DNA from: FEN-1350 sp964643355 | Lineage (GTDB): Bacteria; Planctomycetota; Phycisphaerae; Sedimentisphaerales; Anaerohalosphaeraceae | Assembly (NCBI GenBank): GCA_964643355.1 | Contig: CAZXPW010000001.1 | Span: 124,001 to 188,000 of the forward strand | DNA length: 64,000 nt | Direction: 5' to 3' | Shown: piece by piece, positions 9,010 through 16,379 of the stretch | How positions within the stretch are numbered: the first letter of the stretch is position 1 | How the letters are laid out: each line of letters opens with the position of its first letter | Position numbers and translations under genes: made by a program | Notes under the pieces: model-generated | Database searches by the model: none | What the model saw: the letters and a program-made list of their open reading frames with translations, nothing else | What the model was told of the DNA's origin: nothing

Positions 9010-10001
9010 TGGCCACCTCCGGCTTTTTCCTTTTCTTTGATCATGGTTTTGGCTTCGATCCCCGTCATTCGAACGAAAACATCCTCCAGAGAAGGCCGCA
9101 TTTTTCGCGCTTCGGCAACCTCTGCTCCCTGATCTTCCAGAAAACGGACCAGCGGACCCACGCGAATGGGTTCGGATGCCTCCACGCGGATCAGGGTTGA
9201 TGTAATCGATTGGAATTCCAGCCTTGGGAAGGAGGCCGTGAGTTTTTCTCGCATATTCGCAAGGGCGTTCACATAGGCAATCTGCACAACATGCCGATCC
9301 TTCAGCGGCTGGACCAGATTCTCGACGGTGTCAATCTGAACGATCTTCCCGGACACGACAAAAGCGACATGTTTGCATAAGCGTTCCGCCTCTTCAATAT
9401 AATGCGTGGTTAGCATTATCGTTTTTCCGGACTCGTTGAGGTCGGCAATCATCTGCCGAATCCGTCTGGCGCTTTCCACATCGATACCTGTGGTGGGCTC
9501 GTCAAGGAACAAGATAGCCGGATTGTGGATTATCGCGGCAGCAATTGTTAGTTTACGTTTCATGCCCCTGGAATATCCGCCGAATTTTCGGCTTCCCGCC
9601 GGACCAAGGTCAAAGGTCTTTAAAAGGTTTCTGGCGCGTTTTTGACGTTCTGTTTTCCCTATCCCATAGAGAGCGGCGCAAAAGCAAAGGTTTTCAAATC
9701 CTGTCAATTCAGGATACAGATTACTTTCATCGGGAACCACGCCGATCACGCTTTTTGCAGCCGTGGGATTGCTCGAAAAGTCAATCCCCTTAACCTGAAT
9801 CGCACCGGAATCAGGTCGTATCAAACCGGTTAACATCCCAATCGTCGTGGTCTTACCTGCCCCGTTAGGACCCAAAAAGCCAAAAAGATCGCCATGGGGA
9901 ACAGAAAAAGAAAGTCCGTCCACCGCCTGAATGGAACCGAAGGATTTTCGCAGATTGTCTACGGAAATCGCCGTCAGGGATTCAGAATTTCCACGATTCA
10001 T
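9006..10001 (-). CDS. ABC transporter ATP-binding protein
   Basis: A 331-residue ATPase of the drug or antibiotic exporter type. Motifs in order: Walker A GPNGAGKTTT, Q-loop region VIGVVPDE, signature YSRGMKRKL (a GG-to-RG variant of LSGGQ seen in this class), Walker B AILFLDEPTTGID, and the switch His in MLTTHYIEEAE. The C-terminal ~90 residues (QIAYVNALANMREK...EASEPIRVGPLVRFL) form the extra regulatory domain common in ABC-2 partners. The ATG at 10001 overlaps the stop of the preceding NifX-type gene as ATGA. The TTG at 10007 is less likely. It should pair with the permease at 8272-9009. Confidence 0.92.
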   Translation of the reverse strand: MNRGNSESLTAISVDNLRKSFGSIQAVDGLSFSVPHGDLFGFLGPNGAGKTTTIGMLTGLIRPDSGAIQVKGIDFSSNPTAAKSVIGVVPDESNLYPELTGFENLCFCAALYGIGKTERQKRARNLLKTFDLGPAGSRKFGGYSRGMKRKLTIAAAIIHNPAILFLDEPTTGIDVESARRIRQMIADLNESGKTIMLTTHYIEEAERLCKHVAFVVSGKIVQIDTVENLVQPLKDRHVVQIAYVNALANMREKLTASFPRLEFQSITSTLIRVEASEPIRVGPLVRFLEDQGAEVAEARKMRPSLEDVFVRMTGIEAKTMIKEKEKAGGGQ

Positions 10002-10360
10002 GCCCAATGACCCTCGACATCTGCCGCACCGGCCTCGGTGAGTTTCCCGGAGCGATACCGATCCAGAGCTTCGGCAACGGTTGCTGCGTCCATGTTGAAG
10101 ATCTTAATCCCGGCGGCGGAAAGCACACGAAAGGCCTTCGGACCGCAATGACCGGTCACGAGAGCTTGAGCGCCCGAGCCGGCGATGATCTGCGCTGACT
10201 GGATACCTGCACCTTGTGTGGCGTTCAAATTCTGCCGGTTATCCACCACCTCGAATGTATCCGTTTCCAGATCATAGATCAGAAATTTCCGAGCCCGGCC
10301 AAAACGACTGTCCAATGGCGCATTAAGATCGTTTCCGGATGTTGTAAAAGCGATTTTCAT
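9998..10360 (-). CDS. NifX/NifB-type dinitrogenase cofactor-domain protein (ORP-like)
   Basis: A 120-residue single-domain protein of the NifX/NafY/NifB C-terminal family. It starts MKIAFTTSGNDLNAPLDSRF, followed by FLIYDLETDTFEVVDN, GAGIQSAQIIAGSGAQALV and GHCGPKAFRVLSAAGIKIF, all typical of that fold. The family includes the Desulfovibrio orange protein (ORP, DVU2108), which binds a Mo-Cu-S cluster. This is one of three such domains in the cluster. The ATG at 10360 is chosen since the family N-terminus begins exactly there. An upstream extension is open but unlike the family. It is 14 bp downstream of the CGGC gene and coupled by ATGA overlap to the ABC ATPase. Confidence 0.88.
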   Translation of the reverse strand: MKIAFTTSGNDLNAPLDSRFGRARKFLIYDLETDTFEVVDNRQNLNATQGAGIQSAQIIAGSGAQALVTGHCGPKAFRVLSAAGIKIFNMDAATVAEALDRYRSGKLTEAGAADVEGHWA

Positions 10361-10374
10361 CGTCTCAATCTCAC

Positions 10375-10827
10375 TTAATTGAAGTCTCGTTTGATGTCTT
10401 CCGGTTCTTCCAGAAGATGTTGCGCGATCTCGGCCATATTGCACTCATCCCAGTACGGGAGTTGTTTGTGGGCATCCATGTACTTTTGTGGAATGGGATG
10501 GGTCCCGATGATCACGGGCAAGCCATATATGGTTTCAATAAATGCCTTGAATCGCCGAATATTCGGACAGGGAGGATACCCGACAACAAGCCCCGTGGCC
10601 AGATGAATGACTTCCGCCCCGCTTTTCTTCATCTCGGCCGGAACATATTCGATATTCCCGCCGGGACAACCGCCGCAACTGGAGTAGCCGACAATCTCCA
10701 CGGATTCATCCGCCGGATAGATCCGAAAGGCGCCGTGCCGCTGGCGCAACGCCCGGAAACATTTTCCCCCGCCGCAACTTCGATAACGGTCGCAGATGAG
10801 GATTCCTATTTTCGTTATTTTGGACAT
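10375..10827 (-). CDS. CGGC domain-containing protein
   Basis: A 150-residue protein matching the CGGC domain family (putative metal binding). The N-terminus KIGILICDRYRSCGGGKCFR carries a Cys pair, followed by YSSCGGCPGGNIEY (the CGGC motif), VIHLATGLVVGYPPCPN, and a C-terminal GTHPIPQKY. Family members occur widely in anaerobes, but their biochemical role is not established. It overlaps the end of the peroxiredoxin gene by 13 bp, consistent with translational coupling. Its many Cys residues fit the metal and sulfur theme of the surrounding cluster. Confidence 0.85.
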   Translation of the reverse strand: MSKITKIGILICDRYRSCGGGKCFRALRQRHGAFRIYPADESVEIVGYSSCGGCPGGNIEYVPAEMKKSGAEVIHLATGLVVGYPPCPNIRRFKAFIETIYGLPVIIGTHPIPQKYMDAHKQLPYWDECNMAEIAQHLLEEPEDIKRDFN

Positions 10828-11489
10828 TTTTTAAGCACCATAAACCAGTCGAGGACTTTTGTATCCGCGGTGGGCGTTTCCACGCGCTGCTTGGCTGTTC
10901 CGCAGGATCCGGGCGGGGGAACGATGACATCGTCACCGGGCTGCCAGTTGGCCGGCGTGGCGATCTGATGCGTATCAGAGTATTGCATGGCCATCAAGAG
11001 TCGTTTGATCTCGTCCATATTCCGGCCATTACTGAGCGGGTAATACAGAATTGCCCGAACAATCGCATTGGGATCAATGATGAAAACCGCCCGAACCGCC
11101 TGCGTCGTACTGGCCGCCGGCTGTAACATGCCAAATGCCCTGGACACTTCCATGGTCAGATCGCTGATGACAGGAAAGGTAACCTCGACGCCTTTCATTC
11201 CTTTAAACTCGATCTTCTCCTTGATGGTTCGCAACCAGGCGATGTGGCTGTAACCACTGTCGATGGACAGGCCCAAGAGTTTGCAATTGAGCTTTTCGAA
11301 TTCCGGCTGCATACAGGCAAAGGTCATAAACTCGGTTGTGCAAACGGGCGTAAAATCCGCCGGATGCGAGAAGAAAACAACCCATTTGCCATGAAAATCA
11401 TCCGGAAAGGTGATGGGGCCCTGCGTAGTTTCCGCCTTGAAAGATGGGGCCTTTTCACCGATCAGTGGCAATCGTGTTACGGTTTCCAT
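10815..11489 (-). CDS. peroxiredoxin (Prx6/AhpC type)
   Basis: A 224-residue thiol peroxidase that would reduce hydrogen peroxide and alkyl hydroperoxides. The active-site motif is FFSHPADFTPVCTTEF, with the peroxidatic Cys in PVCTTE near residue 51, and later VRAVFIIDPN and NGRNMDEIKRLL. Length and the C-terminal extension (ANWQPGDDVIVPPP) match the 1-Cys Prx6-like subgroup. An additional GSCGTAK motif near residue 195 and a terminal KKCPK give possible resolving cysteines. The start is well supported by AAGGAG eight bases upstream. It is the third gene from the sigma-54 promoter, suggesting protection of oxygen-sensitive clusters. Confidence 0.93.
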   Translation of the reverse strand: METVTRLPLIGEKAPSFKAETTQGPITFPDDFHGKWVVFFSHPADFTPVCTTEFMTFACMQPEFEKLNCKLLGLSIDSGYSHIAWLRTIKEKIEFKGMKGVEVTFPVISDLTMEVSRAFGMLQPAASTTQAVRAVFIIDPNAIVRAILYYPLSNGRNMDEIKRLLMAMQYSDTHQIATPANWQPGDDVIVPPPGSCGTAKQRVETPTADTKVLDWFMVLKKCPK

Positions 11490-11562
11490 ATCGAGTTCTC
11501 CTTAACATGCGCGATCCACAATCAATCGTTACGGTCACGATTCAACAGGATCAATTTATCGG

Positions 11563-11919
11563 TTACTGTTTTTCCGATGTCGCTGCGGTTTCTAATTCGC
11601 TGAGGCGGTTTTGGATCAGATTCAGTTCTGTTTGTAACGCCTCGGCATGATTTTTCAGCGCTTTTCTTTCCAATTCCGGATCGGGTTTGGGATACGAATA
11701 CGGCATTGCATTGCCGCCGAATCGCATCCAGCCCGGCAATCCAGTGGCATAAAACCAGTTCCGCCACCCGCGACCCATTCCGCGGCCTCTACCCAAACCC
11801 ATTTCAAAACCTCGGCCGAAATTGGCGTATCCCGGCATTCCAAAACCCGCGCAGAATCCGGCTGCGCGACCGGTCATCGGACCCATTCCCATCGGTCCGG
11901 TTCCGTCTCCTCGTGGCAT
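11563..11919 (-). CDS. DUF5320-type Gly/Met-rich small protein
   Basis: A 118-residue protein with the N-terminus MPRGDGTGPMGMGPMTGRAA and a low-complexity stretch rich in Gly, Arg, Met and Phe up to about residue 75. A short coiled-coil-like C-terminus (ELERKALKNHAEALQTELNL) follows. The MPxGDxTGPxGxGPxTGR opening is characteristic of DUF5320 proteins, which nearly always sit beside NifX and Mrp genes in anaerobes. The function is unknown. The ribosome site is AAAGGA seven bases upstream. It follows the first gene of the operon (11948-12334) by 28 bp. Confidence 0.88.
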   Translation of the reverse strand: MPRGDGTGPMGMGPMTGRAAGFCAGFGMPGYANFGRGFEMGLGRGRGMGRGWRNWFYATGLPGWMRFGGNAMPYSYPKPDPELERKALKNHAEALQTELNLIQNRLSELETAATSEKQ

Positions 11920-11947
11920 GTTTGGTTCCTTTCAAATAAATGCTTGA

Positions 11948-12334
11948 TTATTGTAATCTCGAATTTCCGCAATGCTTTGCCCGAAACCGACGGCGGCCCC
12001 GCCTGCAACAACCCGGCATGACAAACCGCGGATGATCCAATTGGTTTTCAAGGCAAGCATGAATGACTTCATCCACATCCCCCGAAACAAAAGGGATGAT
12101 CCGTATGTCGCGAATGGCCAGCATCTCGGCGACGGATTGAGAGATGGCCCCGCAGACCAAGAGTCGGATATTGTCGGCGGCGATCTTTTCGATTTTCCGA
12201 CTCAGATCCTCGTCGAGGGAATCCTCATACCTTTGCTGGATGACTCCCCGAACGATTTCCACAACCACAAGGTGGCGGGACACATCGAAAACCGGCGCGA
12301 TTCGCCCATTCCAGATGGAAACAGCCATTTTCAT
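11948..12334 (-). CDS. NifX/NifB-type cofactor-domain protein, first gene of sigma-54 operon
   Basis: A 128-residue NifX-like protein: MKMAVSIWNGRIAPVFDVS, then LVVVEI, AADNIRLLVCGAIS and IIPFVSGDVDEVIHACLEN. Its basic, Cys-containing tail (MPGCCRRGRRRFRAKHCGN) is unusual for the family and might bind metal. It lies closest to the -24/-12 promoter, with about 20 bases of leader and CGGAG seven bases before the ATG. It is one of three NifX-type domains in the cluster, and the other two lie at 9998-10360 and at the end of the Mrp fusion. Whether this or the 9998 protein is the true ORP equivalent cannot be decided by reading. Confidence 0.86.
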   Translation of the reverse strand: MKMAVSIWNGRIAPVFDVSRHLVVVEIVRGVIQQRYEDSLDEDLSRKIEKIAADNIRLLVCGAISQSVAEMLAIRDIRIIPFVSGDVDEVIHACLENQLDHPRFVMPGCCRRGRRRFRAKHCGNSRLQ

Positions 12335-12365
12335 TGATAAACTCCGTCGATCGCTTTATTTGAAC

Positions 12366-12380
12366 AGCAAAAAATGTGCC
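12366..12380 (-). promoter_or_regulatory. sigma-54 (-24/-12) promoter
   Basis: On the minus strand the sequence CGGCACATTTTTTGCT fits the sigma-54 consensus: GG at -24, ten bases, then GC at -12, with flanking CAC and TT as expected. Transcription would begin near 12355, about 20 bases before the ATG at 12334. The neighbouring activator gene with a GAFTGA motif supports the call. Confidence 0.8.
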
Positions 12381-12467
12381 GCAATCAAATCCGCGAAACG
12401 GATACTGCTAAGCGCTTATCATATAAGCTGTTACAAAACAATAATCATCGCCGAATGAATTGACTAA

Positions 12468-12522
12468 GTCGCAGCATTGCGACCCTGTTGTTTTTTTAAG
12501 TCGCAAAATAACAACTTGCGGT
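12468..12522. promoter_or_regulatory. candidate upstream activator sites for the sigma-54 regulator
   Basis: A perfect palindrome GTCGCA-GCAT-TGCGAC lies at 12468-12483. A second, looser pair of half-sites (GTCGCAA ... TTGCGGT) lies at 12500-12522. Both carry the TCGCA/TGCGA half-site. The first is centred about 95 bp upstream of the -24 element, a standard place for enhancer-binding protein sites. The assignment to the adjacent regulator is inferred. Confidence 0.65.
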
Positions 12523-12527
12523 CATCT

Positions 12528-13916
12528 TTAATGTCTTCGCCTATCCTTTGGAGGTAAGGAAAGGCCGAGTCCCTTGATCTTTCGAAAAAGCGTACTTTTG
12601 TGCATGTTCAGTTCCCGCGCCGTCGCAAGACGATTGAAATGATTCCTGCGGAGGGCCTCCAAAAGAACCTGGGATTCGACAGCCCGTACAGAGGATTTCA
12701 TGTCGCCTTTTTCAGTGGTAGACGGAACCCGTGCCAGAAATTCCTCTGGAAGATGGTGGATTCTGATAAGGCCTTCCGGACAAAGCACAAAGGCATGTTC
12801 GATGATGTTTTCCAACTCGCGGACATTCCCCGGGAAGTTATGCGCCATGAGAAATGACAGGACTCCGGGCTCAACTCCTGTGATGGCTTTGCCTTGAATC
12901 CGATTAAAACGACCAATGAAATGATCCACAAGAAGGGGAATGTCCTCTCGGCGCTGCCGTAGCGGTGGCAGATCCATCCTGACGACATTGACACGATAAA
13001 ACAAATCCTCCCGGAATGTCCCTTTTTTGACTTGGGCTGAAAGGTCACGATTTGTGGCAGCGATAAACCGGACATTGGCTTTGAGTGACCGGTTTCCCCC
13101 CAGAGGTTCGAAGGTCTTGTCTTGAAGAACCCGAAGCAACCGAACCTGAAAAGCGGAGCTGACCTCCCCGATCTCATCCAGGAAAACCGTGCCCCCTTCG
13201 GCCGACTGCAATCGTCCGGGTTTCTCTTCATCGGCTCCGGTGAAAGCCCCTTTTTTGTAACCGAAGAGTTCGGATTCCAATAAAGTATCCGGGATCGCCC
13301 CGCAGTTAATTGCTACAAACGGTTTGCCTTTTCGGTTGCTCATACCGTGAATAGCGCGGGCCAAAAGCTCTTTTCCAGTCCCGGTTTCTCCCTGAATCAG
13401 GATCGTGCTGTCGCTGATAGCCACCTGGGGAAGAACTTCAAAGATCTTCCGCATGGAAACGCTTCGGCTGACCAGATCGCCGACCTGATATCGTCCCTGC
13501 AGTTCTTTTCGCAGTTCTTCAACCAAACTCAGATCCCGAAAGGTTTCAGCCCCACCAATCACCCGTCCCCGGGGGTCGCGCAGGACGGCAGTCGAAATAC
13601 TGATGGGAATGCGACGACCTTCGGCCGTGACGATAAAAGCCGATTGATTGATCACGGGCTTGCCCGTCTCAAGGGTTTTACGAAGGGCACAATTCCCTTC
13701 GCACATGCTGGCTCGAAAAACCTCCCAACAGGGTTTTCCGATCGCCTCCTTGCGTCGAATCCCGGTGATCGTCTCAGCGGCCCGATTAAACGAAACAATT
13801 CTCCAATCCTGATCCACCGTGAAGACGCCATCAGAAATACTATCCAGGATCGCCGAGGTAGAATACCAAATGGCGGATCGACCAATTTTTCTCGATGTAA
13901 TGTTCATGACATGCAT
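12528..13916 (-). CDS. sigma-54-dependent activator with Cys-containing PAS domain
   Basis: A 462-residue enhancer-binding protein. Residues 20-135 form a PAS domain with an unusual Cys set: Cys63 (KPCWEVF), Cys72 and Cys76 (MCEGNC), which may sense redox state or bind an Fe-S cluster or haem. Residues 145-385 are the AAA+ core: Walker A GETGTGKE (176-183), the sigma-54 contact GAFTGA (223-228) and Walker B VFLDEIG. The C-terminus (about 415-455) is a Fis-type helix-turn-helix (ARELNMHKSTLFRKIKGLG). It lies directly upstream of the -24/-12 promoter and palindromic sites, on the same strand, as expected for the cognate activator of an ORP-like operon (compare DVU2106). Confidence 0.93.
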   Translation of the reverse strand: MHVMNITSRKIGRSAIWYSTSAILDSISDGVFTVDQDWRIVSFNRAAETITGIRRKEAIGKPCWEVFRASMCEGNCALRKTLETGKPVINQSAFIVTAEGRRIPISISTAVLRDPRGRVIGGAETFRDLSLVEELRKELQGRYQVGDLVSRSVSMRKIFEVLPQVAISDSTILIQGETGTGKELLARAIHGMSNRKGKPFVAINCGAIPDTLLESELFGYKKGAFTGADEEKPGRLQSAEGGTVFLDEIGEVSSAFQVRLLRVLQDKTFEPLGGNRSLKANVRFIAATNRDLSAQVKKGTFREDLFYRVNVVRMDLPPLRQRREDIPLLVDHFIGRFNRIQGKAITGVEPGVLSFLMAHNFPGNVRELENIIEHAFVLCPEGLIRIHHLPEEFLARVPSTTEKGDMKSSVRAVESQVLLEALRRNHFNRLATARELNMHKSTLFRKIKGLGLSLPPKDRRRH

Positions 13917-14235
13917 TGTATTACAAGTCGAGGGAAATATCCAGAGGTTGTTGATTGGAGCATTGTTTGTGACAGGGGGCCTTCTTTATCCATGACAAAT
14001 GAGGCACATATACCTCTGAAGTGCAACGGATAACCCCATCTTCAGCTCGCTGGAGACGGGCAGAATTATATTGCGTTGGGCTACCATGGTCGGTCGAGCG
14101 AAAAACGAAAATATTTCGCAACGGAAGATAACCCTTTACAGAGATTTCCGTTATAATAGGTGAAAACGACTTATTGCATTTGATGGGTAAGCCAAGTGTT
14201 TCAATTTGGTAACGGTTCATTGATCGAGGGAAATA
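13917..14235. promoter_or_regulatory. divergent intergenic region
   Basis: This 319 bp gap separates the sigma-54 activator gene (minus) from the GH172 gene (plus), so it should hold two promoters. On the plus strand a TATAAT at 14152-14157 lies about 80 bp before the ATG at 14236, with only a poor -35. I found no clear minus-strand promoter. A 110-codon frame on the minus strand here shows no recognisable features. Confidence 0.35.
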
Positions 14236-16344
14236 ATGATCAGGATAACGCACATCAGTCGGATGAAGGGGTTTGTTTTTCTGGCCTGCATTTTAACTCA
14301 CGGGGTAACAATCGCCGAACGGCCGGTGGTTACGACGGGGACGCTGTTTGAGGAGATGATCGATTTGCCGGGCTTGTCGCAGTTTCCCGATCCGGCCTAT
14401 CGTACGATTCAGTTTTCCTCGTATGATCACCGCAGCCAACTGCCCGGTGGGCCGGACTGGTTCGCCAATGCAGATGGATTCGGAGGAGAGCCGATCCCGA
14501 ATTTCGAGAAGACGCTGCGGGAACCGGACGCCAAGGGCGTCGGCGAGTATCTGCTGGCCGAATGCAACGGACCGGGGGCCATCGTGCGGTTGTGGACCGC
14601 GGCGATTTCCGGGAATGTTCGAGTGATAATCGACGGGGCAAAGGAGCCCACCTTCGACGGCAGCGCGGATGAATTTTTCCGCAGGCCCTACGATCGGTTC
14701 CAGCAAACTGAGAAACTCCAGATGGACCGTTTCCGCACAACGATCTACCAACGGGATGCGTCCTACGCGCCGATTCCGTTCGCCAAATCGCTTCGCGTGA
14801 CCTGGACTGGGAATGTCCGCGAGATCCATTTTTATCACCTGCAGGTACGGCTGTACGAAGCGGGAACAGCCGTCGTCAGTTTCAGCCCGAAAGATCTGGA
14901 AACCTATCGCCAGACGATCGACAAAGTAACGGATACGATGGCCAATCCGGACAAAGCGGTTTTGATTGCTCACCAGAAACCAAAATGGGTCGACTTGGAA
15001 TTAGCCCCGTCGGAGAAAAAAACGCTGGCGGAGTGCGAAGGTCCACAGGCCGTGAATCTTCTACAGGTACAACTGTCGGCCAAGGACCTGGATCTGGCTC
15101 TCCGACAGACGGTTTTATGGATTACCTTCGATGGCTATCCATGGGCCCAGGTTCAGTCGCCGGTTGGCGATTTCTTCGGCGCCGCGCCGGGGGTCAATCC
15201 GTTCCAGTCGCTGCCGTTTTCCGTTCGTCCAGATGGAGAAATGATCTGCCGGTTTGTGATGCCATTTGAAAAGTCCTGCCGCATCGAACTGCAAAACCGC
15301 GGCCAGCAATCAGTCCATGTGAAAAGTTATGTGCTCATCGCGCCGATGGCGTGGACCGACCGCTCAATGTATTTTCGCGCTCGGTGGCGGGCAGACCACA
15401 ACCTGACGGCCTCCAACCGCGAGGTGCAGGATCTGCCGTTTTTATTGGCGCAGGGAAAAGGCGTTTATGTGGGCAGTGTTTCGTATCTGATGAATCCGTG
15501 CCCGGTACCAACGCCGGGGGGTAACTGGTGGGGCGAGGGCGACGAGAAGGTTTTCGTGGACGATGACCGCGTGCCATCTATCTTTGGAACCGGTTCGGAG
15601 GACTATTACAACTATTCGTGGTCGTCGCCGGACATTTTCGCATATCCATATTGCGGTCAGCCGCGGAATGACGGGCCGGGAAACCATGGTTTTGTAACCA
15701 ACTTCCGCTGGCACATTCTCGACGGGATTCCGTTCAAGAGCGGGATTCGCTTTTATATGGAGTTATTCAGCCATGAACGAGTGCCCGGGTTATCATATGC
15801 CAGAATCGGTTACCACTACGCCCGACCGGGGATCATGGATGATCACCAAACCCTGACGGCAGACGATCTGCGGTTGCCGGAACTGCCGGACTGGCAACCG
15901 GCCGCCCGCGGCGCAGCGTCCAACTCGGTATTTTACGCTGCCGAAGAGATCCTGACGGAAAGTAAAGATACTGGCTTCCTTGAAGGCCGCATGTGGGCAG
16001 GAGGAAGACTGCTGGCCTGGACTCCAACGAAAGAACGCGATCGTACGAGTTTCAAGATTCCGGTTCCGGAGGCGGGGAAAAAGCAGATTCATGTCGCCTT
16101 TGCAATGACGAAGCAGTCCGGAAAGGTCGCTTTTGAACTGGATGGAAAACCTTTGCCGTTGGAGGGAGACGCCGAGTCCATCGACTTGTTCTATCCCGAT
16201 GGAATCTTGCTTCGGAGTTTTTCACTGACGACGATGAATCTGGATGCGGGGGATCACACTTTGACGATTGTGTGGAAACAAGCCCCTTCCACCGTCGCAG
16301 AACCCCAGGTTGGGATTGACTTTATCTGGGTACAAAAACGATAG
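14236..16344 (+). CDS. secreted DUF2961 (GH172-family) glycoside hydrolase
   Basis: A 702-residue protein with a signal peptide (MKGFVFLACILTHGVTIAE after a short leader) and the DUF2961 fold, now classed as GH172. That family includes difructose-dianhydride synthase/hydrolases and exo-D-arabinofuranosidases. Family landmarks are SSYDHRSQLPGGPDWFANAD near residue 60, LLAECNGPGAIVRLWTA, IDGAKEPTFDG, GEGDEKVFVDDDRVPSIFGT and GSEDYYNYSW. A C-terminal beta domain follows (about 560-702). The ATG at 14236 is backed by GAGGG five bases upstream. It begins a plus-strand run of five genes for secreted proteins. The substrate within GH172 is not predictable by eye. Confidence 0.88.
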   Translation: MIRITHISRMKGFVFLACILTHGVTIAERPVVTTGTLFEEMIDLPGLSQFPDPAYRTIQFSSYDHRSQLPGGPDWFANADGFGGEPIPNFEKTLREPDAKGVGEYLLAECNGPGAIVRLWTAAISGNVRVIIDGAKEPTFDGSADEFFRRPYDRFQQTEKLQMDRFRTTIYQRDASYAPIPFAKSLRVTWTGNVREIHFYHLQVRLYEAGTAVVSFSPKDLETYRQTIDKVTDTMANPDKAVLIAHQKPKWVDLELAPSEKKTLAECEGPQAVNLLQVQLSAKDLDLALRQTVLWITFDGYPWAQVQSPVGDFFGAAPGVNPFQSLPFSVRPDGEMICRFVMPFEKSCRIELQNRGQQSVHVKSYVLIAPMAWTDRSMYFRARWRADHNLTASNREVQDLPFLLAQGKGVYVGSVSYLMNPCPVPTPGGNWWGEGDEKVFVDDDRVPSIFGTGSEDYYNYSWSSPDIFAYPYCGQPRNDGPGNHGFVTNFRWHILDGIPFKSGIRFYMELFSHERVPGLSYARIGYHYARPGIMDDHQTLTADDLRLPELPDWQPAARGAASNSVFYAAEEILTESKDTGFLEGRMWAGGRLLAWTPTKERDRTSFKIPVPEAGKKQIHVAFAMTKQSGKVAFELDGKPLPLEGDAESIDLFYPDGILLRSFSLTTMNLDAGDHTLTIVWKQAPSTVAEPQVGIDFIWVQKR

Positions 16345-16379
16345 AACTTTTCGATTCCTCTGTTACCGGGCGTAACGAT

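Noticed and set aside
4404..12334. Nitrogen fixation cluster
   Set aside because: NifU-, NifX- and sigma-54-type parts are present, but nifH, nifD, nifK, nifE, nifN and nifB are not, so the ORP-type explanation fits better.
13921..14253. 110-residue minus-strand frame in the divergent gap
   Set aside because: No ribosome site, no recognisable motif, and it overlaps the plus-strand GH172 start.
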